Source of the DNA: Diaphorobacter ruginosibacter
GTDB lineage: Bacteria; Pseudomonadota; Gammaproteobacteria; Burkholderiales; Burkholderiaceae_C
Reading direction: 5' to 3'
NCBI RefSeq assembly: GCF_014395975.1
Contig: NZ_CP060714.1
Location: 4,871,001 to 4,935,000, forward strand
Length of the DNA: 64,000 nt
In this document: positions 50,763 to 59,844 of the stretch, piece by piece
How the letters are laid out: the number at the start of each line of letters is the position of its first letter
Numbering within the stretch: the stretch's first letter is position 1
Position numbers and translations under genes: made by a program
The notes under the pieces: model-generated
Database searches by the model: none
Seen by the model: the letters and a program-made list of their open reading frames with translations, nothing else
What the model was told of the DNA's origin: nothing

Positions 50763-51556
50763 TCCAGCCATGCCTTGCCTCCGTAGATCTGTGTGAGGTG
50801 CTCCTCGGTCAGGCCGGCGGGCGCGCCGTCGTAGACGACATGGCCGCCGGTCATGCCGACGATGCGGTCCGCGAAGTTGCGCGCCAGCTCCACGTCGTGG
50901 ATGTTGACCATCACCGGGATCTTGCGCTGGATGCCCTGCTCGCGTAGCAGCTGGATGATCTCGATGGAGGTCTTGGGGTCGAGCGAGGAGGTGGGTTCGT
51001 CGGCCAGCAGGACGGCGGGGCGCTGCATGAGCGCGCGGGCGATGCCGACGCGCTGGCGCTGGCCGCCGCTCAGGGCATCGGCACGGCGCGAGGCGAAGTC
51101 GCCGAGGCCCACCTCGTCGAGCAGCTGCTGCGCATGGATGAAGTCCTGTGCGTCGAACTTGCGCCGCCATGCGCGCCATGCGGAGAGATAGCCGAGGCGG
51201 CCCGTGAGCACGTTTTCCATCACGCTCAGCCGGTCGACGAGGTTGTATTCCTGGAACACCATGCCGATGTGGCGACGCGCGCGGCGCAGTTCACGGCCGC
51301 TGAGTTTCGCCATGTCGGTGCGCCGGCCCTCGATGTTCACCCAGATCTCGCCCGAAGTGGGATCGACGAGGCGGTTGATGCAGCGCAGCATGGTCGATTT
51401 GCCGGTGCCGGAGGGGCCGATCACGCAGGTCAGGCCGGACGCCGGGAGGGCGAGGTCGATCGATTTGAGGATCGGCTGGCCCGCGCGGTATTCCTTCACC
51501 AGGCTGCGGATCTCGATGGCGGCGTCGATGGTGGTGGATGGGGCTTGATTGCTCAT
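50759..51556 (-). CDS. phnC: Phosphonate/phosphite ABC transporter ATP-binding protein
   Basis: 265 residues from the ATG at 51556. Walker A GPSGTGKST, ABC signature LSGGQRQRVGIARAL and Walker B AVLLADEPTSSLDP are complete; the insert GYLSAWRAWRRKF is typical of PhnC. It energises the two PhnE permeases. The 137-bp gap to phnD holds a strong hairpin, which probably lowers phnC-phnE relative to phnD. Confidence 0.93.
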   Translation of the reverse strand: MSNQAPSTTIDAAIEIRSLVKEYRAGQPILKSIDLALPASGLTCVIGPSGTGKSTMLRCINRLVDPTSGEIWVNIEGRRTDMAKLSGRELRRARRHIGMVFQEYNLVDRLSVMENVLTGRLGYLSAWRAWRRKFDAQDFIHAQQLLDEVGLGDFASRRADALSGGQRQRVGIARALMQRPAVLLADEPTSSLDPKTSIEIIQLLREQGIQRKIPVMVNIHDVELARNFADRIVGMTGGHVVYDGAPAGLTEEHLTQIYGGKAWLE

Positions 51557-51642
51557 GGGCAGGGTGCCTTCAAGTGCTTGTATCGTGTTCTTCGGAGCGG
51601 ATTGCAAGGAGGTCGCCCCAAGGCGGCCCCCTTCAAATGACA

Positions 51643-51679
51643 ACGCGGGCGGATGCTGCCCGGCAACATCCGCCCGCGT
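51643..51679 (-). other. Strong hairpin between phnD and phnC
   Basis: ACGCGGGCGGATG and CATCCGCCCGCGT form a 13-bp perfect stem around an 11-nt loop, 14 bp past the phnD stop. Only weak T content follows on the minus strand. Such stems after a binding-protein gene usually protect its mRNA and reduce read-through to the ATPase and permeases. Confidence 0.75.
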
Positions 51680-51693
51680 GGTTCAATCAGCCG

Positions 51694-52683
51694 TTATTTC
51701 TTCTGAGCGGCCTTGTCGAAAGCTTCACGCGTGAACGATTCGCCGGAGGCCTGGGCCACGGTGCGCACCAGCTCCCAATCCTTCTTGTAGGTGATCGGCA
51801 GGAAGCGATCGCCGCCCAGTCCCTTGGCCATTTCGGCGGGAACCTTGTAGTTGAAGAAGCAGCCCTTGATCTTTTCCTGTAGTTCGGGCTTCAGGTTGTA
51901 GGCGAACGCGTAGGCATCGGTGGGGAACATTTCGCTGGTGTAGAGCACCCGGAAGTCGTCCTTGCCGACCACGCCGCGCTCGGTCATGTGCTCGAGCACG
52001 TCGCTGGCCACCGGGGCGGCGTCGTAGTCGCCGGTCTTCACGCCGAGGATGGACTGGTCATGCTTGCCCGAGTAGACGACCTTGTAGTCCTTGTCGGGGG
52101 TGATGCCGAGCTTGGGGAACAGCGCGCGCGGCGCGAGGTTGCCGGAGTTCGACGACGGCGAGGTGTGGGCGATGCGCTTGCCCTTCAGGTCGTCGAGCTT
52201 CTGGTAGCTGCTGCCCTTCTGCACGATCATCTTCAGGTGCATGCCGACGGGGCCCTGGTCGTTGCCACGGATGGCGAACGGCACGGCGCCCGAGAGGTTC
52301 ACGGCAAAGTTCACCGGACCGGGCGAGAATGCGGCGATGTGCAGGCGGCCCGAGCGCATGGCCTCGATCTGCGCGGCGTTCGACTGCACGGGGAAGAATA
52401 CGACCTTCTTGCCCACGCATTGCGACAGGTGGCCCATGAACGGGCGGAACAGCTTTTCGTAGACGGAGGGGTCTTCCACCGGCGTGAAGGCAAACACCAG
52501 CGTGCTGGGGTCCTTGAGCTTCTTCGGGTCGGTGGGCGTGTCGGCCACGAGGTCCTTGTTGGCGTCGCAGAACTGCGCGTCGAGGTCGCCGCGGTGGGAG
52601 CATGCTTCGTCGGCGAATGCAGCGCCGGATGCGGCGAGCGCCACGCCCAGGAGGGCGGCGCGTGCGGTGAGGTTCAAGGCCAT
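51694..52683 (-). CDS. phnD: Phosphonate/phosphite-type ABC transporter substrate-binding protein
   Basis: 329 residues with a signal peptide ending near GAAFA-24. PhnD/PtxB-type binding motifs: FTPVEDPSVYEKLFRPFM, QSNAAQIEAMRSGRLHIA, and the anion-binding AHTSPSSNSGNLAPR. It captures phosphonate, phosphite or a related oxyanion in the periplasm; the ligand is not decidable. First gene of the operon and divergent from a two-component system. No C-P lyase or phosphonatase gene is in view. Confidence 0.92.
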   Translation of the reverse strand: MALNLTARAALLGVALAASGAAFADEACSHRGDLDAQFCDANKDLVADTPTDPKKLKDPSTLVFAFTPVEDPSVYEKLFRPFMGHLSQCVGKKVVFFPVQSNAAQIEAMRSGRLHIAAFSPGPVNFAVNLSGAVPFAIRGNDQGPVGMHLKMIVQKGSSYQKLDDLKGKRIAHTSPSSNSGNLAPRALFPKLGITPDKDYKVVYSGKHDQSILGVKTGDYDAAPVASDVLEHMTERGVVGKDDFRVLYTSEMFPTDAYAFAYNLKPELQEKIKGCFFNYKVPAEMAKGLGGDRFLPITYKKDWELVRTVAQASGESFTREAFDKAAQKK

Positions 52684-52762
52684 CTCTTATCCTTGTGGAA
52701 TGGGTTGGTTGAATGATGGGATGCTCGGACTATAGGGAGCACAATCCGCGCGGTCGCCGGCT

Positions 52763-52806
52763 GGCTTTCGACTGGCTTGCGCTTGGCTTTCAAGTAGCTT
52801 TCAATA
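52763..52806. promoter_or_regulatory. Four 11-bp direct repeats between phnD and the response regulator
   Basis: Units start at 52763, 52774, 52785 and 52796: GGCTTTCGACT, GGCTTGCGCTT, GGCTTTCAAGT, AGCTTTCAATA. One copy per helical turn is the usual layout of OmpR-family binding sites. The array lies about 80 bp from phnD and 104 bp from the regulator gene, so it may serve both. A near-identical unit recurs before kup. Confidence 0.6.
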
Positions 52807-52909
52807 TGGGAAAAAATTTCGTTACACGGGCGTTTGCCGAGGCGCATGGCGATTGCTGCGATGCAGCAATACGCACGGATGCATGGGGCTCCATGAAGGT
52901 GGCTTTGCC

Positions 52910-53605
52910 ATGAAGGTGCTTCTGGTCGAGGATGACCTGGACCTGAGCGCCGCGCTCTCGCGCGTGCTCACGCGGCGCGGCATCCATGTCGAGCATTGCA
53001 CCGATGGCGTGCAGGCGCTCGTGCACCTGGGGGCGGGGCAGTACGACGTGGTCATGCTCGACCTCGGGCTGCCGGTCATGGACGGCCTGCAACTGGTCTC
53101 GAAGGTGCGGGCCCGGGGCAATGAGGTGCCGGTGCTGGTGGTGACGGCGCGCGGCGCGGTGGGCGACCGCGTGGCGGGCCTGAATGCGGGTGCGGACGAC
53201 TATCTGGCCAAACCCTTCGACCTGGACGAACTCGAGGCCCGCCTGCGTGCGTTGTGCCGCCGCGCAGGGGGCAACGCGGGCGAGATGCGCTGCGGCAGCC
53301 TGAGGGTGGAGCGCGCGTCGCATGTGGCCTACGTGGACGGACGGGCGCTCGAACTCACGCCGCGCGAATCGGCTCTGCTGGCGGCGCTGATGGAGCGTCC
53401 GGGCCATGCGGTGACGAAGGAGCGGTTGATGGCGCTGGTGTTTCCATCGGGGCAGGCCCCGCAGTCCGATGCGGTGGAAGTGGTGGCGCACCGTCTTCGC
53501 AAGAAGCTGCTGGACACCGACGTGCAGATCACGACGCTGCGCGGCGTGGGCTACCTGATCCAGCAAAGCCAGGACAGTGCCGGTGGCCGCGCGCCGCAGC
53601 CCTGA
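52910..53605 (+). CDS. OmpR-family response regulator (TctD-like)
   Basis: 231 residues from ATG 52910; an upstream in-frame ATG at 52853 adds a non-conserved lead. Receiver domain MKVLLVEDDLDLSAAL with phospho-acceptor Asp51 (VVMLDLGLP) and Lys in YLAKPFDLDEL; winged-helix output domain with LTPRESALLAALMERPG and VEVVAHRLRKKL...TLRGVGYL. The sensor kinase gene overlaps by 29 bp. Divergent from phnD; the 11-bp repeats upstream are its probable own sites. Confidence 0.93.
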   Translation: MKVLLVEDDLDLSAALSRVLTRRGIHVEHCTDGVQALVHLGAGQYDVVMLDLGLPVMDGLQLVSKVRARGNEVPVLVVTARGAVGDRVAGLNAGADDYLAKPFDLDELEARLRALCRRAGGNAGEMRCGSLRVERASHVAYVDGRALELTPRESALLAALMERPGHAVTKERLMALVFPSGQAPQSDAVEVVAHRLRKKLLDTDVQITTLRGVGYLIQQSQDSAGGRAPQP

Positions 53606-55094
53606 TGCCGCGGCGTCGCGGGCGTTCTCGCTGCGCCGCAGGCTGCTCATCTGGATGGCGGTGCCATTGCTGGTATTCGTGCTGATCGACGCCTGGCTGA
53701 GCTATCGCACCGCGCTGCAGACCACGCAGACGGCCTATGACCGGCTGCTGGTGACGGCCTCCCATGCGCTGGGAGACATGATCCGGCTCGAGCGCGGCGA
53801 GCTCCAGGTGACGCTGCCCCATTCGGCGCTGGAGCTGTACTCCACCGATGTGCGCTCCGACCTGCGCGAGCAGCCGGGGCGCAGCCCGCTGCTGTATCGC
53901 GTGAACTTTCTCAATGGCGATTTTCTTGCAGGCGATGCGGCGCTGCCCGCTTACACCGGCCTGCCTCCGGTGAACACGGCCTATGCCTCGCGGCTGCAGT
54001 TCTATGACCGCCAGATGCCCGACGGAGAGCCCGCGCGTTTCGTGGCGCTGTGGCAGCCCGTGGAGTCCGCGGAGGGCATGCGCTACGTGGTGGTGCAGGT
54101 GGGTGAGTACGTCTCGTACCGCTATGCGATCGGGCGCGCGATTCTCTGGAACACGCTGGCCCGGCAGGTGGCGCTGCTCTTGCTCCTGCTGGTGGCGATG
54201 TGGGTCGTCGCCACCGTGGCGCTGCGGCCCCTGCGGGTGCTGGCGCGCTCGGTCGACCAGCGCAGTCCGGATGACCTCAAGCCGCTGTCCGCCGCATCGA
54301 CGCCGGAGGAGGTCGGGCCGCTGCTGTGCGCGTTCAACGGGCTGCTCGCGCGCGTCGATGGCTCCCGGCAGCGGCAGCAGCGCTTCATTGCCGATGCCTC
54401 CCACCAGCTGCGCACGCCGCTGGCCGTGCTGCAGCTGCATGCGGAATCCGGCCTCAAGGGCGATGTGCCGGCGCACGAGGCCCTGGGCCACATTGCCGAC
54501 ACCACCGGGCGGACCAGCCGCGTGGTGCATCAGCTGCTGATGTGGAATCGTGCCCAGGGCGACCGGCATGACCCGGATCCATCGCGCGAACAGGTCGAGC
54601 TGCGCGGCTTGATGCAGGACGTGGCGGTGGAGCTCTCGCCGCTGCTGGCGCGCCAGCAGCTGGATTTCTCACTCGATGCCCCCGAGGCTCCGCTGCTCTG
54701 GACGGGCGAGCGGTGGATGGTGGAGGAAATCCTCAAGAACCTGCTGACCAATGCCATCCAGCACGCGCCGGCAGGCTCGGAGCTGGGCATGCGGTTGCGG
54801 AGCCTGGAAGGGAAGGGGTGCGAACTCGAGGTCTGGGACAGCGGCCCGGGGCTGGCCGCCAACGTGGCGCAGCGGCTGTTCGAGCCCTTCGTCACCGGTG
54901 GCGGCAAGGGCGCGGGCCTGGGTTTGGCCATCTGCCGCGACCTGGCGCTGGCGCTGGGCGCGCAGCTCAGCGTGTGTAACCGGGCGGAGGGAGCGCGGAG
55001 CGCGCAGGGCGGCGGGCCGACGGGTGTGAAGGCCGCGCTGCTGCTGCCGCCGCTGCCGCCTATGCCACGGCCGCCGGTTGCGGGCGCGTCATGA
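53577..55094 (+). CDS. Sensor histidine kinase (TctE-like)
   Basis: 505 residues from a GTG at 53577, inside the end of the regulator gene. Two transmembrane helices (about 21-43 and 195-215) flank a periplasmic sensor domain like the TctE/2CSK_N type. H-box FIADASHQLRTPLAVL with His276, N-box LLTNAIQHAP, and G-box DSGPGL plus GKGAGLGLAI are complete. TctE-type kinases often sense tricarboxylates; next to a phosphonate-type transporter the ligand may differ. The last 30 residues are Pro-rich. Confidence 0.92.
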   Translation: MPVAARRSPDAAASRAFSLRRRLLIWMAVPLLVFVLIDAWLSYRTALQTTQTAYDRLLVTASHALGDMIRLERGELQVTLPHSALELYSTDVRSDLREQPGRSPLLYRVNFLNGDFLAGDAALPAYTGLPPVNTAYASRLQFYDRQMPDGEPARFVALWQPVESAEGMRYVVVQVGEYVSYRYAIGRAILWNTLARQVALLLLLLVAMWVVATVALRPLRVLARSVDQRSPDDLKPLSAASTPEEVGPLLCAFNGLLARVDGSRQRQQRFIADASHQLRTPLAVLQLHAESGLKGDVPAHEALGHIADTTGRTSRVVHQLLMWNRAQGDRHDPDPSREQVELRGLMQDVAVELSPLLARQQLDFSLDAPEAPLLWTGERWMVEEILKNLLTNAIQHAPAGSELGMRLRSLEGKGCELEVWDSGPGLAANVAQRLFEPFVTGGGKGAGLGLAICRDLALALGAQLSVCNRAEGARSAQGGGPTGVKAALLLPPLPPMPRPPVAGAS

Positions 55095-55373
55095 GCGCTG
55101 CAACTGCGCCTCGGCCTTGTCGGCCCAGAGCCGCAGGTTGTCGGTCAGGTCCTTCAGGCTGAACGAGCAGCTCTCCTCGGTGAACAGGGCGCCCGACTCG
55201 AGCCGATCGAGCAGTCCGAACAGCACCTCCGCGTAGCGGGCGGGCAGGGCCGCCAGCAGAGCCTCCAGCGAGCGGGCGCTGTCGCTGAAGCCATGCGGAC
55301 TGAGGCTGCCGTCGGCCAGTTGCTGGAGACGTTCGCGAAGGCTCTGGAGTTCGTAGTGTGCGGTGTCGGACAT
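55089..55373 (-). CDS. Small hypothetical protein
   Basis: 94 residues from the ATG at 55373. Predicted all-helical and acidic, with LQSLRERLQQLADG near the start, ALPARYAEVLFGLLDRLESG in the middle and DNLRLWADKAEAQLQ at the end. I do not recognise a family. It converges on the sensor kinase gene with a 6-bp overlap and is divergent from proA. Frame-wide codon pattern (G/C at third positions) supports it being real. Confidence 0.65.
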   Translation of the reverse strand: MSDTAHYELQSLRERLQQLADGSLSPHGFSDSARSLEALLAALPARYAEVLFGLLDRLESGALFTEESCSFSLKDLTDNLRLWADKAEAQLQRS

Positions 55374-55455
55374 GGCGGTTGCGGGGTGGAAAAGCCAACA
55401 AGCGTAACCGGAACAGGCCCATGTGCACGCGGGCCGGACGGTTTCGGAGAGAATC

Positions 55456-56742
55456 ATGGCTATGAACGCGCTCAACATCGCTGAATATTCCCACGCTCTC
55501 GGAGTACAGGCCAAGGCAGCCTCTGCGCTGATGGCCAAGGCTCCAGCTGCTATTAAAAACAAAGCGCTCAAGGCCTTGGCCCGTCTGCTGCGCGAAAGCG
55601 TGGACGCGCTGCAGGTCGACAACGCCCGCGACCTCGAGCGCGCGCGCGCCGCGGGCCTGCCCGAGCCCATGGTCGACCGGCTCAAGCTGACCCCCAAGGT
55701 GCTGGAGACCTGCGCCGAGGGCTGCGAGCAACTGGCGGCGATGCCGGACATCATCGGCGAGATCCTAGGCATGAAGCAGCAGCCCAGCGGCATCCGCGTG
55801 GGACAGATGCGCGTGCCGATCGGCGTGTTCGGCATGATCTACGAGAGCCGCCCGAACGTGACCATCGAGGCCGCGAGCCTGTCGATCAAGAGCGGCAATG
55901 CCTGCATCCTGCGCGGCGGCTCGGAAGCCATCGATTCCAACAAGGCGCTGGCGCTGCTGGTCTCAAGGGCGCTGGCTGAAGCGGGCCTGCCCGAGCACGG
56001 CGTGCAGCTGGTGCAGACCACCGACCGCGAAGTGGTGGGCCAGATCATCGCCATGCCCGACTATGTGGACGTGATCATTCCACGCGGCGGCAAGGGTTTG
56101 ATCGAGCGCATCAGCCGCGACGCGCGCGTGCCGGTCATCAAGCACCTGGATGGCAACTGCCACACCTATGTGGACGACCCCTGTGACATCGCCATGGCGG
56201 TGAGGGTGACCGAAAACGCCAAGACACAGAAGTACAGCCCCTGCAATGCCAGCGAAAGCCTGCTGGTGGCGCGCGGCGTCGCGGCGGAATTCCTGCCAAG
56301 GATCGGCGCCGTCTTTGCCGCCAAGGGCGTGGAGATGCGCGGCACGCCCGAAGTGCTGGACATCCTCAAGCCGGTGGCCGGAGCCACGCTGGCGCTGGCC
56401 ACCGAGGCCGACTGGAGCGAGGAATACCTGGCCCCGATCATCAGCGTGAAGATCGTGGAGGGCGTGGACGAGGCGATCGCCCACATCAACAAGTATTCGA
56501 GCCATCACACGGACGCCATCATCACCACCAACCACATGCATGCACAGACCTTCCTGCGCGAAGTGGACTCGGCCAGTGTGATGGTGAATGCCAGCACGCG
56601 CTTTGCCGACGGCTTCGAGTACGGCCTGGGTGCGGAGATCGGCATCAGCACGGACAAGTTCCATGCGCGCGGGCCGGTGGGCATCGAGGGCCTGACCTCG
56701 CTCAAATGGGTGGTGCTGGGCGAAGGCGAAATCCGCAGCTGA
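55456..56742 (+). CDS. proA: Glutamate-5-semialdehyde dehydrogenase (gamma-glutamyl phosphate reductase)
   Basis: 428 residues from ATG 55456, preceded by CGGAGAG; an in-frame ATG at 55423 is less likely. Aldehyde-dehydrogenase fold with IYESRPNVTIEAASL, the catalytic Cys263 in KYSPCNASE and the closing GPVGIEGLTSLKW. It reduces gamma-glutamyl phosphate in proline synthesis. proB is not adjacent. trkA follows 4 bp later. Confidence 0.96.
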   Translation: MAMNALNIAEYSHALGVQAKAASALMAKAPAAIKNKALKALARLLRESVDALQVDNARDLERARAAGLPEPMVDRLKLTPKVLETCAEGCEQLAAMPDIIGEILGMKQQPSGIRVGQMRVPIGVFGMIYESRPNVTIEAASLSIKSGNACILRGGSEAIDSNKALALLVSRALAEAGLPEHGVQLVQTTDREVVGQIIAMPDYVDVIIPRGGKGLIERISRDARVPVIKHLDGNCHTYVDDPCDIAMAVRVTENAKTQKYSPCNASESLLVARGVAAEFLPRIGAVFAAKGVEMRGTPEVLDILKPVAGATLALATEADWSEEYLAPIISVKIVEGVDEAIAHINKYSSHHTDAIITTNHMHAQTFLREVDSASVMVNASTRFADGFEYGLGAEIGISTDKFHARGPVGIEGLTSLKWVVLGEGEIRS

Positions 56743-56746
56743 GCTC

Positions 56747-58210
56747 ATGAAAATCATCATTCTGGGAGCGGGCCGGGTCGGCGCGAGCGTGGCGGACAGC
56801 CTGGTTTCCGAGCGCAACGACATCACGGTCATCGACCAGGATCCGGCACGCCTGCGCGAGCTCGAGTCGCGCTATGACCTGCGCGGCGTGGTGGGCAACG
56901 GCATCGATCCCCGGGTGCTTGCCGAGGCGGGCGCCAACGACACCGATCTCTTGATCGCCTGTGCCGCGCAGGATGAGACCAACCTGGTCTGCTGCAAGGT
57001 GGCGCAGGTGATGTTCAACGTTCCCAAGCTCGTGGCGCGCGTGCGATCGTCGGGCCTGGACAAGAGCGACAAGCTGCTGGGCAAGGACGGCTTCGGCGTC
57101 GACCGGATCATCTGCCCTGAGGAGTCGCTCACGCGCTACATCGGCAAGCTGATCGAGTTCCCGGAGGCCATGCAGGTGCGCGAATTCGCCGGTGGGCGCG
57201 CATGCCTGGTGTCCGTGCGCGCGCGCGGCGGCGCTCCGATGGTGGGGCATCGCATCGGAGCGCTGCGGCTGATGGCACCCGACGTGGCCATGCGCATCGT
57301 GGGCATCTACCGTCGGTTCGCGGAGGAGCCCGACCGCTTCATCTCCTGCGACGGCTCGACCATGGTGGAGCCGGGGGACGAAGTGTTCGTGCTGTCCGGG
57401 CGCGAGCAGATCTCCGAGGTGCTGTCGTCCTTTCACCGCCCGAGCGGGCAGAATGCCCGGCCGGTGCGCCGCATCATGATGGCCGGCGGCGGGCGCGTGG
57501 CGCTGCGACTGGCGCGGCAGCTGACCCGGCAGGGCAGCCATCACATCAAGATCATCGAGATGAGTCCCGAGCGCTGCGTGGCGCTCGCGTCCGAGCTGCC
57601 GTCGGATGTGCTGGTCCTGCAGGGCGACGCGACCGATGAGGAATTGCTCGGCAACGAAAGCATCGAGGACGTCGACCTTTTCCTGGCCATCACCGGGGAC
57701 GATGAGGACAACATCATGGCGAGCCTGCTCGCCAAGCGCATGGGAGCGAGCCGGGTGCTGGCGCTCATCAACCGGCGCAGCTACGCGGACCTGATGCACG
57801 GCACGCAGATCGACATCGCGCTGTCCCCGGCGCAGGCCATGCTCGGTGAGCTGCTGGCCTATGTGCGGCAGGGCGACGTGCAGGCGGTGCACAGCCTGCG
57901 CCGCGGCGTGGCCGAGGCGCTGGAGATCGTTGCGCGCGGCGATGCCAAGAGCTCTCGCGTGGTGGGGCGCAAGATCAGCGACATCCACCTCCCGCCCGAG
58001 GTCACGATGGGGCTGATCGTGCGCGGGCTTCCCGATCCGACGGAACCACAGGAGGAGGGCAGCGAGCCGAAGCAGCGGGAGGTGCAGGTGATCGTTCCGC
58101 GCAGCCACACGGTGATCGAAAGCAACGACCATGTGGTGTTCTTCCTGCCCAACAAGCGCCTGGTCAAGGACGTGGAAAAGCTCTTCCGCGTGAGTGCCAC
58201 CTACTTCTGA
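56747..58210 (+). CDS. trkA: Trk potassium uptake regulator TrkA
   Basis: 487 residues: two RCK units, each a Rossmann NAD-binding domain (MKIIILGAGRVGASVA; IMMAGGGRVALRLAR) and a TrkA-C domain. It gates the TrkH channel in response to nucleotides. It follows proA by 4 bp and precedes trkH by 42 bp. Confidence 0.96.
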   Translation: MKIIILGAGRVGASVADSLVSERNDITVIDQDPARLRELESRYDLRGVVGNGIDPRVLAEAGANDTDLLIACAAQDETNLVCCKVAQVMFNVPKLVARVRSSGLDKSDKLLGKDGFGVDRIICPEESLTRYIGKLIEFPEAMQVREFAGGRACLVSVRARGGAPMVGHRIGALRLMAPDVAMRIVGIYRRFAEEPDRFISCDGSTMVEPGDEVFVLSGREQISEVLSSFHRPSGQNARPVRRIMMAGGGRVALRLARQLTRQGSHHIKIIEMSPERCVALASELPSDVLVLQGDATDEELLGNESIEDVDLFLAITGDDEDNIMASLLAKRMGASRVLALINRRSYADLMHGTQIDIALSPAQAMLGELLAYVRQGDVQAVHSLRRGVAEALEIVARGDAKSSRVVGRKISDIHLPPEVTMGLIVRGLPDPTEPQEEGSEPKQREVQVIVPRSHTVIESNDHVVFFLPNKRLVKDVEKLFRVSATYF

Positions 58211-58252
58211 CCCGCAGGCACTGCCGAAACGCCCGCCACCCATCCGACCACC

Positions 58253-59719
58253 ATGTCCGACATCCTGCCCGTCCTGCGATTGCTCTGCGCCCTGCTGGCG
58301 ATGTTCGCCGGCGCGCTGCTCGTGCCGCTGTCGGCCTCGCTGTATGCCGACGACGGGCTCTGGCAGAGCTACGTGATCTCGATGCTGCTGACCTTTCTGG
58401 TGTCCGCCGTGCTGTGGTTCGGCACGCGCAAGTACCAGCGTGAACTCCTGCCGCGCCACGGCGTGCTGCTGGTGTCGATGGTGTGGGTCGTGCTGCCGCT
58501 GTTCGCCGCGGTGCCGCTGCTGCTGGTGTCCTGGCAGATCCACCAGCCCATGTCGTTCACACACGCCTATTTCGAAGCGGTGTCGGGGCTGACCACGACG
58601 GGCTCGACGGTCATGTCCAACCTCGATCAGCTGCCGCTGTCGATCAACATGTGGCGCACCTTCATGCAGTGGATCGGCGGCATGGGCATTCTGATCCTGG
58701 CGGTGGCCGTGCTGCCGCTGCTCGGCGTGGGAGCGAGCCAGCTGTTCAAGGCGGAGGCCGCGGGCCCCGTCAAGGACACCAAGCTCACCCCGCGCATGAC
58801 GGAGACCGCCAAGGGGCTGTGGGGCGTGTACGTGCTGTTCTCGCTGTTCTGCGCGCTGGGCTACTGGTGGGCGGGCATGACGCCGGAGGACGCGATCATG
58901 CACATGTTCACAACCGTGAGCCTGGGGGGGCTGACGCCTCACGATGCGAGCTTCGCGTACTTCAAGTCGCCGCTGATGGAATGCATCGCCATCTTCTTCA
59001 TGATGGCGGCCAGCTGCAACTTCGCGCTGTACTTCATTGCGTTGCGCAAGGGCAACTGGCGCGGCTTCTGGCGCGACATCGAGATGCGGGCGACGATGGC
59101 CACGCTGATCGGCGGTGGCCTGCTGGTCGCGCTGCTGCTCTGGTCCAAGGGCGTGTACGAGCCGTCCGACGCCCTGCGGATGGGCATGTTCCAGCTGATC
59201 TCCGTGGCCACCACCACCGGCTACACGACCGCCGACTACCTGGGCTGGCCCGTGTTCGTGCCGGTGTTCATGCTGATGCTGTCGGGCGTGGCGACCGGCG
59301 CCGGCTCGACGGGTGGCGGCATCAAGATGGCGCGGATGCTGATCCTGCTGAAGCAGGCCAAGCGCGAGATGACCCGCATCATCCACCCGGCGGCAGTGCA
59401 GCCGGTGCGGCTGGGGCAGGCGGTGGTGGACAACCACATGATCTTCTCGGTGCTGGCCTTCATGCTGATGTACGGCGCCACGGTGATCCTGCTGAGCATG
59501 GCGCTGCTGCTGACCGACCTCGATCCGCTGACGGCCTTTTCCGCCGTGCTGGCGAGCGTGCACTGCTCGGGGTCGGCAATGGGACGGCTGGGCCCGAGCT
59601 CGAACTACGCGGTGCTCACCGATTTCCAGCTGTGGGTCTGCACCCTGGGCATGCTGCTCGGGCGCCTGGAGATCCTGAGCTTCATCGCGCTGCTGACACC
59701 GACTTTCTGGCGGCGCTAG
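58253..59719 (+). CDS. trkH: Trk potassium uptake channel protein TrkH
   Basis: 488 residues, ten to twelve membrane helices. Filter-region segments are visible: EAVSGLTTTGSTV, MQWIGGMGILILAVAVLP, TTVSLGGLTPHD, ATTTGYTTADY and GVATGAGSTGGGIKM. It carries K+ (with H+ or Na+) across the inner membrane under TrkA control. Confidence 0.95.
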   Translation: MSDILPVLRLLCALLAMFAGALLVPLSASLYADDGLWQSYVISMLLTFLVSAVLWFGTRKYQRELLPRHGVLLVSMVWVVLPLFAAVPLLLVSWQIHQPMSFTHAYFEAVSGLTTTGSTVMSNLDQLPLSINMWRTFMQWIGGMGILILAVAVLPLLGVGASQLFKAEAAGPVKDTKLTPRMTETAKGLWGVYVLFSLFCALGYWWAGMTPEDAIMHMFTTVSLGGLTPHDASFAYFKSPLMECIAIFFMMAASCNFALYFIALRKGNWRGFWRDIEMRATMATLIGGGLLVALLLWSKGVYEPSDALRMGMFQLISVATTTGYTTADYLGWPVFVPVFMLMLSGVATGAGSTGGGIKMARMLILLKQAKREMTRIIHPAAVQPVRLGQAVVDNHMIFSVLAFMLMYGATVILLSMALLLTDLDPLTAFSAVLASVHCSGSAMGRLGPSSNYAVLTDFQLWVCTLGMLLGRLEILSFIALLTPTFWRR

Positions 59720-59844
59720 CCACGGCGTGCAGAGGCCGTCCGTGATGCATGTGTCGCGACCGGCGCCTGTTCTCATTGAGCTTGAATAAACGAGTCGCCT
59801 AAAATGTTTCGCCAACCCGCCTGAAGTCTTTTGCGAGGACATTG

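Noticed and set aside
56702..59842. A 1046-codon minus-strand frame opposite trkA and trkH
   Set aside because: Shadow frame with His/Gln/Arg bias and no motif; trkA and trkH are certain.
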